64,000 nucleotides of DNA from the NCBI RefSeq assembly GCF_001270745.1, contig NZ_KQ434758.1:124001-188000 (forward strand), written 5' to 3'. The notes beneath the pieces were generated by a model that was not told the DNA's origin, ran no database searches, and worked only from the letters and a program-made list of their open reading frames with translations. A program made the translations under genes and the position numbers. The stretch's first letter is position 1; every line of letters starts with the position of its first letter. The DNA comes from Jiangella muralis. Its GTDB lineage: Bacteria > Actinomycetota > Actinomycetes > Jiangellales > Jiangellaceae. This document shows, one piece after another, positions 1 to 8,571 of this stretch.

Positions 1-18
1 CTGGCAGCAGAACCCGTC

Positions 19-303
19 GTGAATCCGGGTGAGATCTGGCGGCTCGAGGACGGGTCGCTGCGGATCGTGCTGAGCAACGCGATCTACAACTCCAGCCAGT
101 TGAACCAGGTCATCACGGCTGTCGTCGGGCCGCCGGCGGAGCAGTTCGAGCCGTTCGCCGTCAGCACTGACGCGGGGACGGTGTTCGCCGACCGGCTGGC
201 CATGCACCCGCGGCATTGGCTCACCCAGCATGTCGCGACGCTGACGGCGCGGCAGCTGGCCGACGCGCGCCGGCACCTGACCTTCCTCCTGCACGACGAC
301 TGA
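19..303 (+). CDS. Small MazF/PemK-like protein
   Basis: A 94-aa protein from a GTG start 18 bases into the window, so an upstream start cannot be excluded. The N-terminus (GEIW, then a basic stretch and the segment IVLSNAIYN) and the middle (VITAVVGPP) resemble the strand pattern of MazF/PemK-fold endoribonuclease toxins, where G-x-I-W and R-x-V-L-V-L-S recur. The R-P-V core is degenerate here (RIVLSN), so nuclease activity is uncertain. The C-terminus (LTARQLADARRHLTFLL) fits the last helix of that fold. A partner antitoxin, if there is one, would lie upstream, outside the window. The fold assignment is inference from pattern. Confidence 0.5.
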   Translation: MNPGEIWRLEDGSLRIVLSNAIYNSSQLNQVITAVVGPPAEQFEPFAVSTDAGTVFADRLAMHPRHWLTQHVATLTARQLADARRHLTFLLHDD

Positions 304-397
304 AGGCGCGGCGCGCGCGACAGCCCCCTGCCCCGACGCGGGCACCGAGCACCGAAGACGACAGCGGGGCGCGCGACAACCCCGCGCCGGCACCCCC

Positions 398-442
398 TTG
401 ACCGCACGCAGCTAACGGTTATAGTCGTGGCTAACGGTTATA
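398..442 (+). promoter_or_regulatory. PadR-type promoter with two direct-repeat operators
   Basis: TTGACC (398-403), a 17-bp spacer and TATAGT (421-426) form a good sigma-70-type promoter reading into the PadR gene. The 13-mer GCTAACGGTTATA occurs twice, at 411-423 and 430-442, exactly 19 bp apart. Its core TAACGGTTA is nearly palindromic. The copies straddle the -10 and the likely start of transcription, as expected for PadR autorepression. A GGAGG ribosome site follows at 444-448. The rest of the 149-bp gap (304-397) shows nothing else. Confidence 0.7.
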
Positions 443-452
443 TGGAGGTCCG

Positions 453-977
453 ATGCAGCAGGAAGTCGTCCTCGCGCTGCTGGCGAAGGAGCCGTCGCAC
501 GGTTACGAGATCCGCGCGAGACTGCGCAGCGCGCTCGGCCCGATCGGCGACGCGATGAACGCTGGTCAGGTGTATGTGGTGCTGACCCGGCTGGAGAAGG
601 CCGGCCTCGTCACCACCGAGAGCACAACCACCAAGGACTCGTCCGACCGCAAGACCTACGTACTCACCCCGAAGGGGCAGCAGCGGGTCGCCGAGTGGCT
701 GACCGAAGTGAGCTGGCCCAGACCCGACCTCGCCGAGTTCCACCTGAAGCTCGTGGCCGCCGCGGCCGCCGGGCTGGCCGACCCGCTGAGCATCGTCGAC
801 ACGCAGCGACGCGAGCTGCTGCGCCGGCTGCGGGACGCCCAGCGAGCGGCGATGGCGGAGGAGGACGGGGCCGAGGCGGGCCTGCTGCTGGAGGGCATCG
901 TCCTCCGCCTGCAAGCCGATCTGCGCTGGCTGGAGGCCTGCGCCCGAAGCTGGACGACCCGAAGGAGCACCACGTGA
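453..977 (+). CDS. PadR family transcriptional regulator
   Basis: A 174-aa regulator with an N-terminal PadR winged helix (QQEVVLALLAKEPSHGYEIRARL, then the wing near GQVYVVLTRLEKAGLV) and a C-terminal dimerisation helix rich in Arg, Leu and Ala. ATG follows a GGAGG site by 4 bases. The stop overlaps the GTG of the ABC ATPase by 4 bases, and the permease follows, so this is one operon. Such PadR proteins usually repress an adjacent efflux or antimicrobial-peptide ABC transporter until an inducer binds. The paired TAACGGTTA elements at its promoter are the likely binding sites. Confidence 0.9.
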   Translation: MQQEVVLALLAKEPSHGYEIRARLRSALGPIGDAMNAGQVYVVLTRLEKAGLVTTESTTTKDSSDRKTYVLTPKGQQRVAEWLTEVSWPRPDLAEFHLKLVAAAAAGLADPLSIVDTQRRELLRRLRDAQRAAMAEEDGAEAGLLLEGIVLRLQADLRWLEACARSWTTRRSTT

Positions 978-1702
978 GCATCCTCAGCACCCGCGGCCTC
1001 ACCAAGAGCTACGGCGACGGCGAGAGCCTGGTCCGCGCGGTCGACGGCGTCGACCTGGAGGTGGAGAGCGGCGAAACGGTCGCCATCATGGGGCCGAGCG
1101 GTTGCGGGAAGTCGACGCTGCTGCACCTGGTCGGCGGGCTGGACCGCGCGAGCGGCGGCGAGATCCACCTCGCCGGCCGGCGCGTGGACCAGCTGACGGA
1201 ACGGGCGCTGGCCAGGCTGCGCCGCACCGACGTCGGCTTCGTCTTCCAGGCCTTCCACCTGATGGACGAGCTCACCGCGCTGGAGAACGTCGAGCTGCCG
1301 GCCCTGCTCGCCGGGCACTCGCCGCGCGCGGCGAAGGCACGGGCGGCCGAACTGCTCGACCGGGTGGGGCTCACGACGAAGGCCGGCGCCCTCCCGACGA
1401 CGCTCTCCGGCGGCCAGCGGCAGCGGGTCGCCGTCGCGCGGGCGCTGAGCAACGAACCGGTCCTCGTCCTGGCCGACGAGCCGACCGGCAACCTCGACAG
1501 CGCCGCCACCCTCGACGTGCTGCGGCTGTTCGAAGACCTGCACGACGCCGGGCAGACGCTGGTCATCGTCACCCACGACGAGCGCATCGCGGCGACGGCG
1601 GACCGCCTCATCACCATGCGCGACGGCGCGTTCGTCGACGAGACGCGGCTGACCGGCGGCTCCACCGGAAACCTCGGCGCGCTCGCCGGGCTGGAGGGCT
1701 GA
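974..1702 (+). CDS. ABC transporter ATP-binding protein (MacB/LolD type)
   Basis: A 242-aa ATPase starting at a GTG that overlaps the PadR stop. Walker A is GPSGCGKST (residues 40-48), the signature is LSGGQRQR, Walker B is [13 protein letters not shown], and the H-loop is VTHDER. The DEPTGNLDS form is typical of the MacB/LolD/FtsE group that works with FtsX-like permeases. The permease starts 5 bp downstream. Together they should form an efflux or mechanotransmission ABC system controlled by the PadR upstream. The substrate is unknown. Confidence 0.93.
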   Translation: MSILSTRGLTKSYGDGESLVRAVDGVDLEVESGETVAIMGPSGCGKSTLLHLVGGLDRASGGEIHLAGRRVDQLTERALARLRRTDVGFVFQAFHLMDELTALENVELPALLAGHSPRAAKARAAELLDRVGLTTKAGALPTTLSGGQRQRVAVARALSNEPVLVLADEPTGNLDSAATLDVLRLFEDLHDAGQTLVIVTHDERIAATADRLITMRDGAFVDETRLTGGSTGNLGALAGLEG

Positions 1703-1707
1703 CGGCG

Positions 1708-3528
1708 ATGGGCCGGCTGCTGCTCATCGTCCGCCTCGCCGCCCGTGACCTGCTCCGGCGCCCCGCGGAGGCGGCGCTGCTGCTGCTCGCCATCGCCGCC
1801 GCCACGACGACGCTGACCGTCGGCCTGACGATCCACGGCGTGGCCAGCGACCCGTACGCGAACACCCGCGAGGTCACCGCCGGGCCCGACGTGGTCGCGA
1901 CGATCCTGCCCGACCCCGAGGGAGGCGCCGACCCCGACCCCGCGGCCCTCGAATCGATCGCCGCCGCCGACGGCGTGACCGACCACAGCGGCCCGTTCCC
2001 GGTCGCCGGCGCCGCGCTGGAGCTGGGCGAGCGGACGATGGACGTGCAGGCCATCGGGCGCGACGCCGAGCCGGCCGACGTCGACCGGCCGGCGGTGACG
2101 GACGGCGACTGGGTGCGCGACGGCGGCATCGTCGTCGAGGCCGCGTTCGCCGAGGCCGCCGGCCTCCACGTCGGCGACCCGGTCACGCTGGCGGGCCGCG
2201 AGTTCGAGGTCGCCGGCATCGCCGTCACCGCGGCCCTGGTGCCCTACCCGTGGACGAGCTGCCTGGTCCACTGCATGCTGGGCGAGGCGCCCGAGGGCAT
2301 GCGGCCCGCCGACGGCGCGCTGCACGATCCCGGCACCGTCTGGCTCACCGTCGCCGACGTCGAGGAGATCGCGTCCGCGCCGCTGTCATACGTCATGAAC
2401 CTGAAGCTGGCCGACCCCGACGACGCGCAGGCGTTCGTCCTCGCGCACGGCGAGGAGCGCCCCGGCCTGCCGAACCTGCTGTCGTGGAACCACACGTTGG
2501 AGCAGGTCACCCACCTGGAGCGGAACACGCAGCGGCTGCTGACGACGGGCGGCACGCTGCTCGGCATCCTGGCCGTCGCGAGCGTCGCGGTCCTCGTCGG
2601 CGGCCGGATGGCCGACCAGACCCAGCGTGTCGGGCTGCTCAAGGCCGCGGGCGCGACGCCGGGGCTGGTGGCCGCCGTCCTGCTGGCGGCGTCGGTGACG
2701 GTCGCGCTCCTCGCGTCGGCCGTGGGGCTGGTGGCCGGGCGGTTGACGGCGCCGTTGTTCACCGAACGCGCGCCCGGACTGCTCGGCGCCGCCGGCGAAC
2801 CCGCGCTCACCGCGTCGGCCGTCGCGATCGTCACGGCGGTCGCCCTGGGGGTCGCGGTCGTGGCGACGCTCGTCCCGGCCGTCCGCGCGGCCCGCACCAG
2901 CACCGTCGCCGCGCTGAACGACGCCGCCCGGCCGCCGCGGCGGATCGGCTGGCTGATCGCGCTGTCCACCCGCCTGCCGCCGGCCCTGCTGATCGCGCTG
3001 CGGTTGGCCGGACGGCGGCCGCGGCGGGTCGTGCTGAGCGTCGCCAGCGTCACCGTCACCGTCAGCGGGGTGGTCGCGGCGATGGCGGCCAACGCGCAGC
3101 TCGCCGGCCAGCCGCTGGTCGACGCCGACACCGAGACGCAGCGGCTGAGCGACGTGCTGCTGGTCATCACCGTCATGCTGATCGCGCTGGCCGCCGTCAA
3201 CGCCGTCGTCGTCACCTGGGCGACGGTCCTCGACGCGCGGCACGCGTCGGCCGTGACCCGGGCGCTCGGCGCCACCCCGGCGCAGCTCAGCGCGGGCCTG
3301 TCGCTGGCCCAGATGCTGCCGGCGTTCGCGGGCGCCCTGCTCGGCGTCGGCGGCGGGCTGGCCCTCTACACCGCGATCGACCCCGACGAGGTGCCGATGC
3401 CGTCGACCTGGTCGCTGGTCGTGCTGGTGCCCGGCGTGGTGATCGCGGTGGCGGCGCTGACGGCGATCCCGGCCCTGCTCGCGGCACGCCGTCCGGTCGC
3501 GCCGTCGCTGCAGGCCGAGCTGGCCTGA
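1708..3528 (+). CDS. FtsX-like ABC transporter permease
   Basis: A 606-aa membrane protein. A first membrane helix near residues 22-45 is followed by a roughly 230-residue extracytoplasmic MacB-PCD-like domain, then a bundle of helices (about 285-400) carrying FtsX features ([27 protein letters not shown]). A second FtsX-like helix set (about 430-600, with [12 protein letters not shown]) ends the protein, giving the duplicated-core layout common in actinobacterial FtsX permeases. It belongs to the PadR-ABC-FtsX operon. The ACT gene converges on it with a 10-bp gap. Confidence 0.9.
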   Translation: MGRLLLIVRLAARDLLRRPAEAALLLLAIAAATTTLTVGLTIHGVASDPYANTREVTAGPDVVATILPDPEGGADPDPAALESIAAADGVTDHSGPFPVAGAALELGERTMDVQAIGRDAEPADVDRPAVTDGDWVRDGGIVVEAAFAEAAGLHVGDPVTLAGREFEVAGIAVTAALVPYPWTSCLVHCMLGEAPEGMRPADGALHDPGTVWLTVADVEEIASAPLSYVMNLKLADPDDAQAFVLAHGEERPGLPNLLSWNHTLEQVTHLERNTQRLLTTGGTLLGILAVASVAVLVGGRMADQTQRVGLLKAAGATPGLVAAVLLAASVTVALLASAVGLVAGRLTAPLFTERAPGLLGAAGEPALTASAVAIVTAVALGVAVVATLVPAVRAARTSTVAALNDAARPPRRIGWLIALSTRLPPALLIALRLAGRRPRRVVLSVASVTVTVSGVVAAMAANAQLAGQPLVDADTETQRLSDVLLVITVMLIALAAVNAVVVTWATVLDARHASAVTRALGATPAQLSAGLSLAQMLPAFAGALLGVGGGLALYTAIDPDEVPMPSTWSLVVLVPGVVIAVAALTAIPALLAARRPVAPSLQAELA

Positions 3529-3538
3529 CCGGGCCGCG

Positions 3539-3925
3539 TTAGACGACGGCGTTTCGGAGCACGGTGGCGGCGGCCTCCTGGTCGTCGACGCACAGGACGG
3601 CGACGAACCGCGAGTCGGAGACCCGCACGGGCAGGAACACCTCGACGTTCACCCCGGCGTCGGCGAGCCTGCGGAACGTCGCAGCGCCGGCGCCGGGAGT
3701 GTTCTTCAGCCGCACGGTCAACGCGTCACGCTCGGTCGCGTCCAGCCCGGCGTCCTGCAGCGCCGACCGCGCCGCCGCCTCGTCGTCGGCGATGAACGCC
3801 ACCGTGCCGGCGTCGCCGTGCGCGACCCCGCAGATCACCAGGTTGACGTCGCGCGCGGCCATCACCTCACACAGGTCGGCGAGCCGCCCGGGCTGGTTCT
3901 GGAACTCGATGATGAAGGCGCTCAT
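3539..3925 (-). CDS. ACT domain-containing protein, tandem ACT
   Basis: A 128-aa protein built of two ACT modules: residues about 3-65 (FIIEFQNQPGRLADLCEVMAARDVNL) and about 70-128 (VRLKNTPGAGAATFRRLADAGVNVEV). ACT domains bind amino acids or other small ligands and regulate enzymes. A stand-alone pair like this may be an amino-acid sensor. The ATG at 3925 is preferred over a GTG at 3934 because the AGGAGG site lies 8 bases before the ATG and overlaps the GTG. The LLM oxidoreductase lies 50 bp upstream on the same strand. Confidence 0.85.
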   Translation of the reverse strand: MSAFIIEFQNQPGRLADLCEVMAARDVNLVICGVAHGDAGTVAFIADDEAAARSALQDAGLDATERDALTVRLKNTPGAGAATFRRLADAGVNVEVFLPVRVSDSRFVAVLCVDDQEAAATVLRNAVV

Positions 3926-3975
3926 GGCGCACACCTCCTACGACAGGAGCCTCGCGCCCAACGTACTCCCCGGCG

Positions 3976-4815
3976 TCAGCCGATCGACCGCAGCCGCGGC
4001 AGCAGTTCGGCCGCCGCGGTGGCCTGTGCCTCGGCGGTGCCGGCCTGCGTGATGAGGATGACGTCGTCGGCGCCGGCCCGGACGTACGCGTCGACCTGGG
4101 CGAGGACGTCGTCGGGCCGGTCGCGGAGCACCAACTGGATCGTCCGCCGGATCTGCGCGGGGTCGCGCCCGACGTCGGCGCAGTGCGCGTCGAGCACCCC
4201 GGACAGCTCGGCGAACGTCTCCGGGTCGACGTCGGCGCTCGCGTTCCAGGCGTCGGCGTGCTGCGCGGCGATGCGCAGCGTCCGCTTGCGCCCGGTGCCG
4301 CCGATCCAGATCGGCGGGTACGGCGACTGGACCGGCTTCGGCTCGGCGACGGCGTCGTCGATGCGGTAGTGCTTTCCGGCGAAGGTGGTGCGCTCCCGCG
4401 TCCACAGCGAGCGGATGATCTCGCAGGCCTCCTCGAGGCGGTTCAGCCGCTCCCCCGCGGTACCGAACTCCAGCCCGAACATGGTGTGCTCGTACTCCGC
4501 CCACGCCGCGCCGAGCCCGAACTCCAGCCGTCCGCCGGACAGGTGGTCGACGGTGACGGCGAGCTTGGCCAGCACGCCGGGGTGGCGGTACGTGTTGCCG
4601 GTGACCATGCAGCCGATGCGCACCCGCGACGTCGTCTCGGCCATCGCCGCGAGCAGTGCCCACGCGTCGAAGATGTCGCCGGTGACGTCGCCGCCGATGG
4701 TGGCGAAGTGGTCCATGTTCCACACGTGGTCGAAGCCCGCGTCGTCGGCGACCCGCCACACCGCGCGGTACTCGTCGATGGGGGCCCGCTGGCTCAGCTT
4801 CAGTCCGTAGCGCAC
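3976..4815 (-). CDS. LLM class F420-dependent oxidoreductase
   Basis: A 279-aa luciferase-like monooxygenase-fold protein (TIM barrel). Typical elements are YRAVWRVADDAGFDHVWNMDHF near the start, RIGCMVTGNTYRHPGVLAKLAVTVDHLSGGRLEFGLGAAW in the middle, and PPIWIGGTGRKRTLRIAAQHADAWN in the C-terminal half. In actinobacteria these features mark the F420-using branch. The substrate cannot be told. The chosen start is a GTG giving VRYGLKLSQ, which matches the family N-terminus; the open frame extends upstream to 4917 but that part looks non-coding. Confidence 0.87.
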   Translation of the reverse strand: MRYGLKLSQRAPIDEYRAVWRVADDAGFDHVWNMDHFATIGGDVTGDIFDAWALLAAMAETTSRVRIGCMVTGNTYRHPGVLAKLAVTVDHLSGGRLEFGLGAAWAEYEHTMFGLEFGTAGERLNRLEEACEIIRSLWTRERTTFAGKHYRIDDAVAEPKPVQSPYPPIWIGGTGRKRTLRIAAQHADAWNASADVDPETFAELSGVLDAHCADVGRDPAQIRRTIQLVLRDRPDDVLAQVDAYVRAGADDVILITQAGTAEAQATAAAELLPRLRSIG

Positions 4816-4885
4816 CGCGCCAGTCAACCACGTCCGGCCGCGGAGCAGTGCGTTCGAAGCCGGCGGCTGAGAGCCACTCCGCCGG

Positions 4886-4914
4886 TTGCGAGGCGGACGT
4901 GTGTTCGATAAGAT
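4886..4914 (+). promoter_or_regulatory. Possible promoter for the HNH gene; gap 4816-5120
   Basis: TTGCGA (4886-4891), a 17-bp spacer and TAAGAT (4909-4914) form a plausible promoter in the 305-bp gap between the divergent LLM and HNH genes. The implied 5' leader is about 200 bases. Nothing else recognisable was seen there. The region is slightly less GC-rich around 4900-4935. Confidence 0.35.
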
Positions 4915-5120
4915 CATCTTCAGTTGATCACGTCGTCACCGGGAGCGGCAGTAATGGGTTCCCGGGCATCGAAGAGGGCATCACACCAGGTGTCCCGCCT
5001 CGTCCACGGTCGCAGCAGGGGTCTGTCTGCGGTCGTCCACCCCGGCCCGACGGGCTCATGCGGGTGGCCCGCGCTCGAACCTCGGGCGCCCCCTCACCGT
5101 GGACGAGAAGGGACCGTGTG

Positions 5121-6596
5121 ATGTCCGATCCGATCGACCTCCTGGCCGCGGCGCCACCGGGCGCCGAACTCGCCTCCCTGCTCGCATCCGTCGACGTCAC
5201 TCGACTGCCCCCGTCCGACCTGATCGCGGTGGCGCTGGCGCGGCAGCGGCAGATCGCGCACGAAGAAGCCGCACTGCTCCACGTGTTCGCCGAACTGGCA
5301 GCCCGCCCGCAATACCAGCACTGCGGCGCCCCGGACGACCTCGCCGCCGGGCATACGCATCGGGCGATCGAGGCCGCCGGCGACGAGGTGTCCCTGGCGT
5401 TGCGCTGGACCCCCGGCCGGGCCACCGCACGGGTCGCGCTCGCGGTCGAACTGCTCACCGACCTCCCCGACACCTTCGCCGCGCTCGACACGGGCCGCAT
5501 CGACGCCGACAAGGCACGACTGATCGCCGACCGCACCCGCTGCCTGCCCGACCCCGCGGCCCGCCGCCGCGTCGAAGCCGCCGTGCTACCCGACGCGCAG
5601 ACACGCACCCGGCACGCACTGGACCAACGACTGCGCCGCGAGGTCATCACCGCCGACCCCCACGGCGCCGAGCACCGGCGCCGCCGCGCCGCCGAGCAGC
5701 GCCACATCAGCCGCCCCGAACCCGCCGCACCCGGCGGCGAGGACGGTATGGCCACCCTCACCCTCTGCGGGCCCGCCGAAGACCTCACCGCGCTATGGAC
5801 CGCCACCGACGCCGCCGCCCGCCACGCCCGCTCCGGAGGCGACCCCCGCACCCTGGGTCAACTCCGCTTCGACCTCCTCACCGGCCTGGGCTGGACCGCG
5901 CTCGAGTCCGGGCACCTCGGCTGCTGCCACCCCACCTGCACCAGCCACCCACCCACCGACGCCCCGGCAGACACGAACGAACCGGTCCACACCCACCCAG
6001 GCGATCCCGGCACGCTGAGCACTACCGCCGGGCCACTGGTGCTCGGGCGACGCCGCGGCCGAGCAGCCACCGTGCACGTCACCGTGCCGATCGACGCCCT
6101 CACCGGCACCAGTCAGACGCCGGGCGAGCTCGACGGCTACGGCCCCATCACCGCCGGCACCGCCCGCAGCATCGCCGCCGACGCCACCCTGCGCTGCCTG
6201 CTCACCGACCCCACCGACGGCCGGCTGCTCGAGTACGGCCGCACCACCTACGCACCACCGGCCAGCCTCGCCGCACACATCATCGCCCGCGACCGGACCT
6301 GCCGCTTCCCCACCTGCCACCGACCCGCCACCGAGTCCGAGATCGACCACCAGTTGCCCTACGCACACGGCGGCACCACCAGCCCGGACAACACCTGGGC
6401 ACTGCACACCAGGCACCACCGGGCCAAAACCTGGCACGGCTTCACCATCACGACCGACCCGCGCGGCACTACCTGGTGGACCACCCCGGCAGGCCGCCGC
6501 TACCCGGTCGAACCCGAGATCATCGGCTCGATCCGCGGCCGATCACCCGAACGACGGCCGGCCGGAGACAGCCACCACGGCTTGGTGCCGTTCTGA
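5121..6596 (+). CDS. DUF222 and HNH endonuclease domain protein
   Basis: A 491-aa protein with an N-terminal DUF222 region (about residues 20-330, including the helix GRIDADKARLIADRT) and a C-terminal HNH nuclease domain. The HNH core reads RDRTCRFPTCHRP, then EIDHQLPYAHGGTTSPDNTWALHTRHHRAKT, supplying the Cys pair, the central D-H, the N and the final H-H. These proteins occur in many copies in actinobacteria and have been linked to mobile or domesticated homing-type elements. The role here is unknown. The start is ATG 5121; a GTG three bases earlier is possible. It converges on the flavin monooxygenase with a 24-bp gap. Confidence 0.88.
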   Translation: MSDPIDLLAAAPPGAELASLLASVDVTRLPPSDLIAVALARQRQIAHEEAALLHVFAELAARPQYQHCGAPDDLAAGHTHRAIEAAGDEVSLALRWTPGRATARVALAVELLTDLPDTFAALDTGRIDADKARLIADRTRCLPDPAARRRVEAAVLPDAQTRTRHALDQRLRREVITADPHGAEHRRRRAAEQRHISRPEPAAPGGEDGMATLTLCGPAEDLTALWTATDAAARHARSGGDPRTLGQLRFDLLTGLGWTALESGHLGCCHPTCTSHPPTDAPADTNEPVHTHPGDPGTLSTTAGPLVLGRRRGRAATVHVTVPIDALTGTSQTPGELDGYGPITAGTARSIAADATLRCLLTDPTDGRLLEYGRTTYAPPASLAAHIIARDRTCRFPTCHRPATESEIDHQLPYAHGGTTSPDNTWALHTRHHRAKTWHGFTITTDPRGTTWWTTPAGRRYPVEPEIIGSIRGRSPERRPAGDSHHGLVPF

Positions 6597-6620
6597 TCCG
6601 TGATCGCCGTCGTCGGGAGA

Positions 6621-7682
6621 TCACGCGGCCGGGCGAGCGGTGGCGGACGCGAGCAGCTCCTTGATCTCCAGGGCGGCGGAGCGGCCGGCGCGGTTGGCGC
6701 CGACGGTGCTGGCGGAGGGGCCGTAGCCGACCAGGTGGACCCTGGGGTCACGCACGACGCGGGTGGCGGACATGCGGACGCCGCCGCCGGGTTCGCGCAG
6801 GTGGAGCGGGGCGAGGTGGCCCAGGGCGGCGCGGAAGCCGGTCGCCCACACGATGACGTCGGCGGGCACGACGGACCCGTCGGCGAACTCCACGCCCGAG
6901 GGGACCAGCCGGGTGAACATCGGCCGCGGGTTCAGCACGCCCTTCTCCATGGCCTCGCGGACGACGGAGGTGTAGCCGAGCCCGGTGACGGCGACGACGC
7001 TGAGCGGCGGGAGGCCGGCCCGGACCCGGGCGTCGACGTCGGCGATGACGGCGCGGCCGTCGGCCCGCGTGAACTCGCCACCACGGAAGTCCGGCGGCCG
7101 CCGCGTGACCCAGGTGACGGACGCGGCGACGTCGGCGATCTCGGAGAGGACGTGCGCCGCGGAATGCCCGCCACCGACCACGACCACCCGCAGACCGGCA
7201 ACGAAAGCAGGCCCGCGGTACTGCGAGGAGTGCAGCTGCCGGCCCCGGAACGAGGCCGCGCCCGGGTAGTACGGCCAGTGCGGACGGGTCCAGGTGCCGG
7301 TCGCGTTCGCGACGGCCCGCGCCGTCCACGACCGGCCGTCCGCGGCAGCGACCGACAGCCGGCCGTCCGGCAACGACGACACCGACGTCACCCGCACCGG
7401 CCGCAGGACGGGCAGCGAGAACCGCCGCTCGTAGTCGGCGTAGTACCGCCCGACCACCTCGGACGCGGGCGACGAGGACTCGTCGGCGACGGCAGCACGA
7501 TGCGCGCCGGGCAGGTCGAACACCCCGTGCACCTTGGCCATGGTCAGCGTCGGCGGCCGCGACGCCCACGCCCCACCGGGCCGGGCGGCGCCGTCGAGCA
7601 CGACGAACGACAGGCCCAGCCGGCGCAGGTGGTACGCCGTCGACAGCCCGGCCTGGCCGGCCCCGATCACCACCACGTCCAC
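6621..7682 (-). CDS. Flavin-containing monooxygenase-like protein
   Basis: A 353-aa FAD/NAD(P)-binding protein. The FAD Rossmann motif GAGQAG is at residues 7-12, and a second dinucleotide motif, VVVGGGHSAAH, lies near the middle. The segment VIVWATGFRAALGHL is the usual C-terminal FMO/YUCCA-type ATG motif. Members oxygenate soft nucleophiles or act as ketone monooxygenases. The substrate is unknown. It is the last gene of the long lacI operon. The GTG at 7682 gives the standard VDVVVIGAG start; an in-frame ATG at 7715 would overlap the epimerase by 26 bases and has a ribosome site too close to be useful. Confidence 0.82.
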   Translation of the reverse strand: MDVVVIGAGQAGLSTAYHLRRLGLSFVVLDGAARPGGAWASRPPTLTMAKVHGVFDLPGAHRAAVADESSSPASEVVGRYYADYERRFSLPVLRPVRVTSVSSLPDGRLSVAAADGRSWTARAVANATGTWTRPHWPYYPGAASFRGRQLHSSQYRGPAFVAGLRVVVVGGGHSAAHVLSEIADVAASVTWVTRRPPDFRGGEFTRADGRAVIADVDARVRAGLPPLSVVAVTGLGYTSVVREAMEKGVLNPRPMFTRLVPSGVEFADGSVVPADVIVWATGFRAALGHLAPLHLREPGGGVRMSATRVVRDPRVHLVGYGPSASTVGANRAGRSAALEIKELLASATARPAA

Positions 7683-7689
7683 GACAGCA

Positions 7690-8571
7690 TTAACCAGCGG
7701 CGGGCCCGGAACCATCCTCGAAGGGATACCGAGCCTCGAAGGGGAACTGAGCGACGAAGCCGAACAGCCGCCGCGCCGCCGACGTGTCCACCGGCACCGA
7801 CCGCCCGGGCAGCGGCCGCCGCACCTCCACGTCCGGCAGGTACCGCCGCAGCAGCTCCGACGTCGGCACCGGCACCAGCGTCTCCGGCGCCGCCACCAGC
7901 ACGACGTGCGCACGACCGTCATCGACGCCCAGCGCCGAGAGCGCGACCAGCGCCGCGTCGCGCACGTCGAGGTACGACCACAGCTCCCGCACGCCGCGCG
8001 CGGGATCGTCCGTCACCGCTCGCGCGTGCGCGGCCAGCCGCTCCTCCACCCCGCCGACGAACGGGTACCGGACGGCGACGACGGTGAGCCCGTGCCGCCG
8101 CGCCATCATCGCCGCGGTCAGCTCGTCGGTCTGCTTGGACAGGCCGTACGGGTCCTCGACCGGGCTCGGCAGCGCCTCGTCGACGGGCAGGTACGCGGGC
8201 GGCAAGAACTCGCGCGCCCAGGGCAGCCCGTTGGCGCCGTAGGAACTGGCGATCACGGCCCGCCGCACCCCCGCCGCCCCGGCGCACTCCAGCACGGTGA
8301 ACGTCGCCCGGGTGTTCTCGGCGAACACCTCGAACGGCGTGCCGCTGGTCGGCGCCGGCCGGGCGGCCAGGTGGACGACGGCGTCGACTCCGGCCAGCGC
8401 GTCGGCGACGACGGACGGATCGCCGGCCGACCCGACCACCACCCGCGACGCCGCCAGGTCGCCCGGGTCGTCCAGGACCAGCGCCGTCGCCCCGATCCCG
8501 CGGGAGTCCAGCAGCGCGAGCACCGCCCGCCCGATCCGCCCGGCGGCGCCGGTCACCAGCACGTGCCTCAC
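7690..8571 (-). CDS. NAD-dependent epimerase/dehydratase (extended SDR)
   Basis: A 293-aa protein with the N-terminal nucleotide-binding motif TGAAGRIG (residues 7-14), the ASSYGANG segment and the catalytic Y-x3-K in DPYGLSK. This pattern places it in the extended short-chain dehydrogenases that act on sugar nucleotides or free sugars. The GTG start overlaps the stop of the FAD oxidoreductase by 4 bases, so the two are translationally coupled and probably act on successive intermediates. Exact chemistry is not inferable; oxidation of a sugar or lactone (as in uronate dehydrogenase) is one option. Confidence 0.87.
   Translation of the reverse strand: MRHVLVTGAAGRIGRAVLALLDSRGIGATALVLDDPGDLAASRVVVGSAGDPSVVADALAGVDAVVHLAARPAPTSGTPFEVFAENTRATFTVLECAGAAGVRRAVIASSYGANGLPWAREFLPPAYLPVDEALPSPVEDPYGLSKQTDELTAAMMARRHGLTVVAVRYPFVGGVEERLAAHARAVTDDPARGVRELWSYLDVRDAALVALSALGVDDGRAHVVLVAAPETLVPVPTSELLRRYLPDVEVRRPLPGRSVPVDTSAARRLFGFVAQFPFEARYPFEDGSGPAAG

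Noticed and set aside
1009-2325. Long minus-strand open frames opposite the ABC/FtsX genes and many like them elsewhere
   Set aside because: They run opposite well-supported genes in high-GC DNA, have no ribosome site, and show Arg/Ala/Pro-rich composition without motifs. They are shadows.
5121-6596. HNH gene as part of a mobile element or restriction system
   Set aside because: No inverted repeats, methyltransferase or integrase lie around it, and base composition matches its neighbours. It is an ordinary DUF222/HNH gene.
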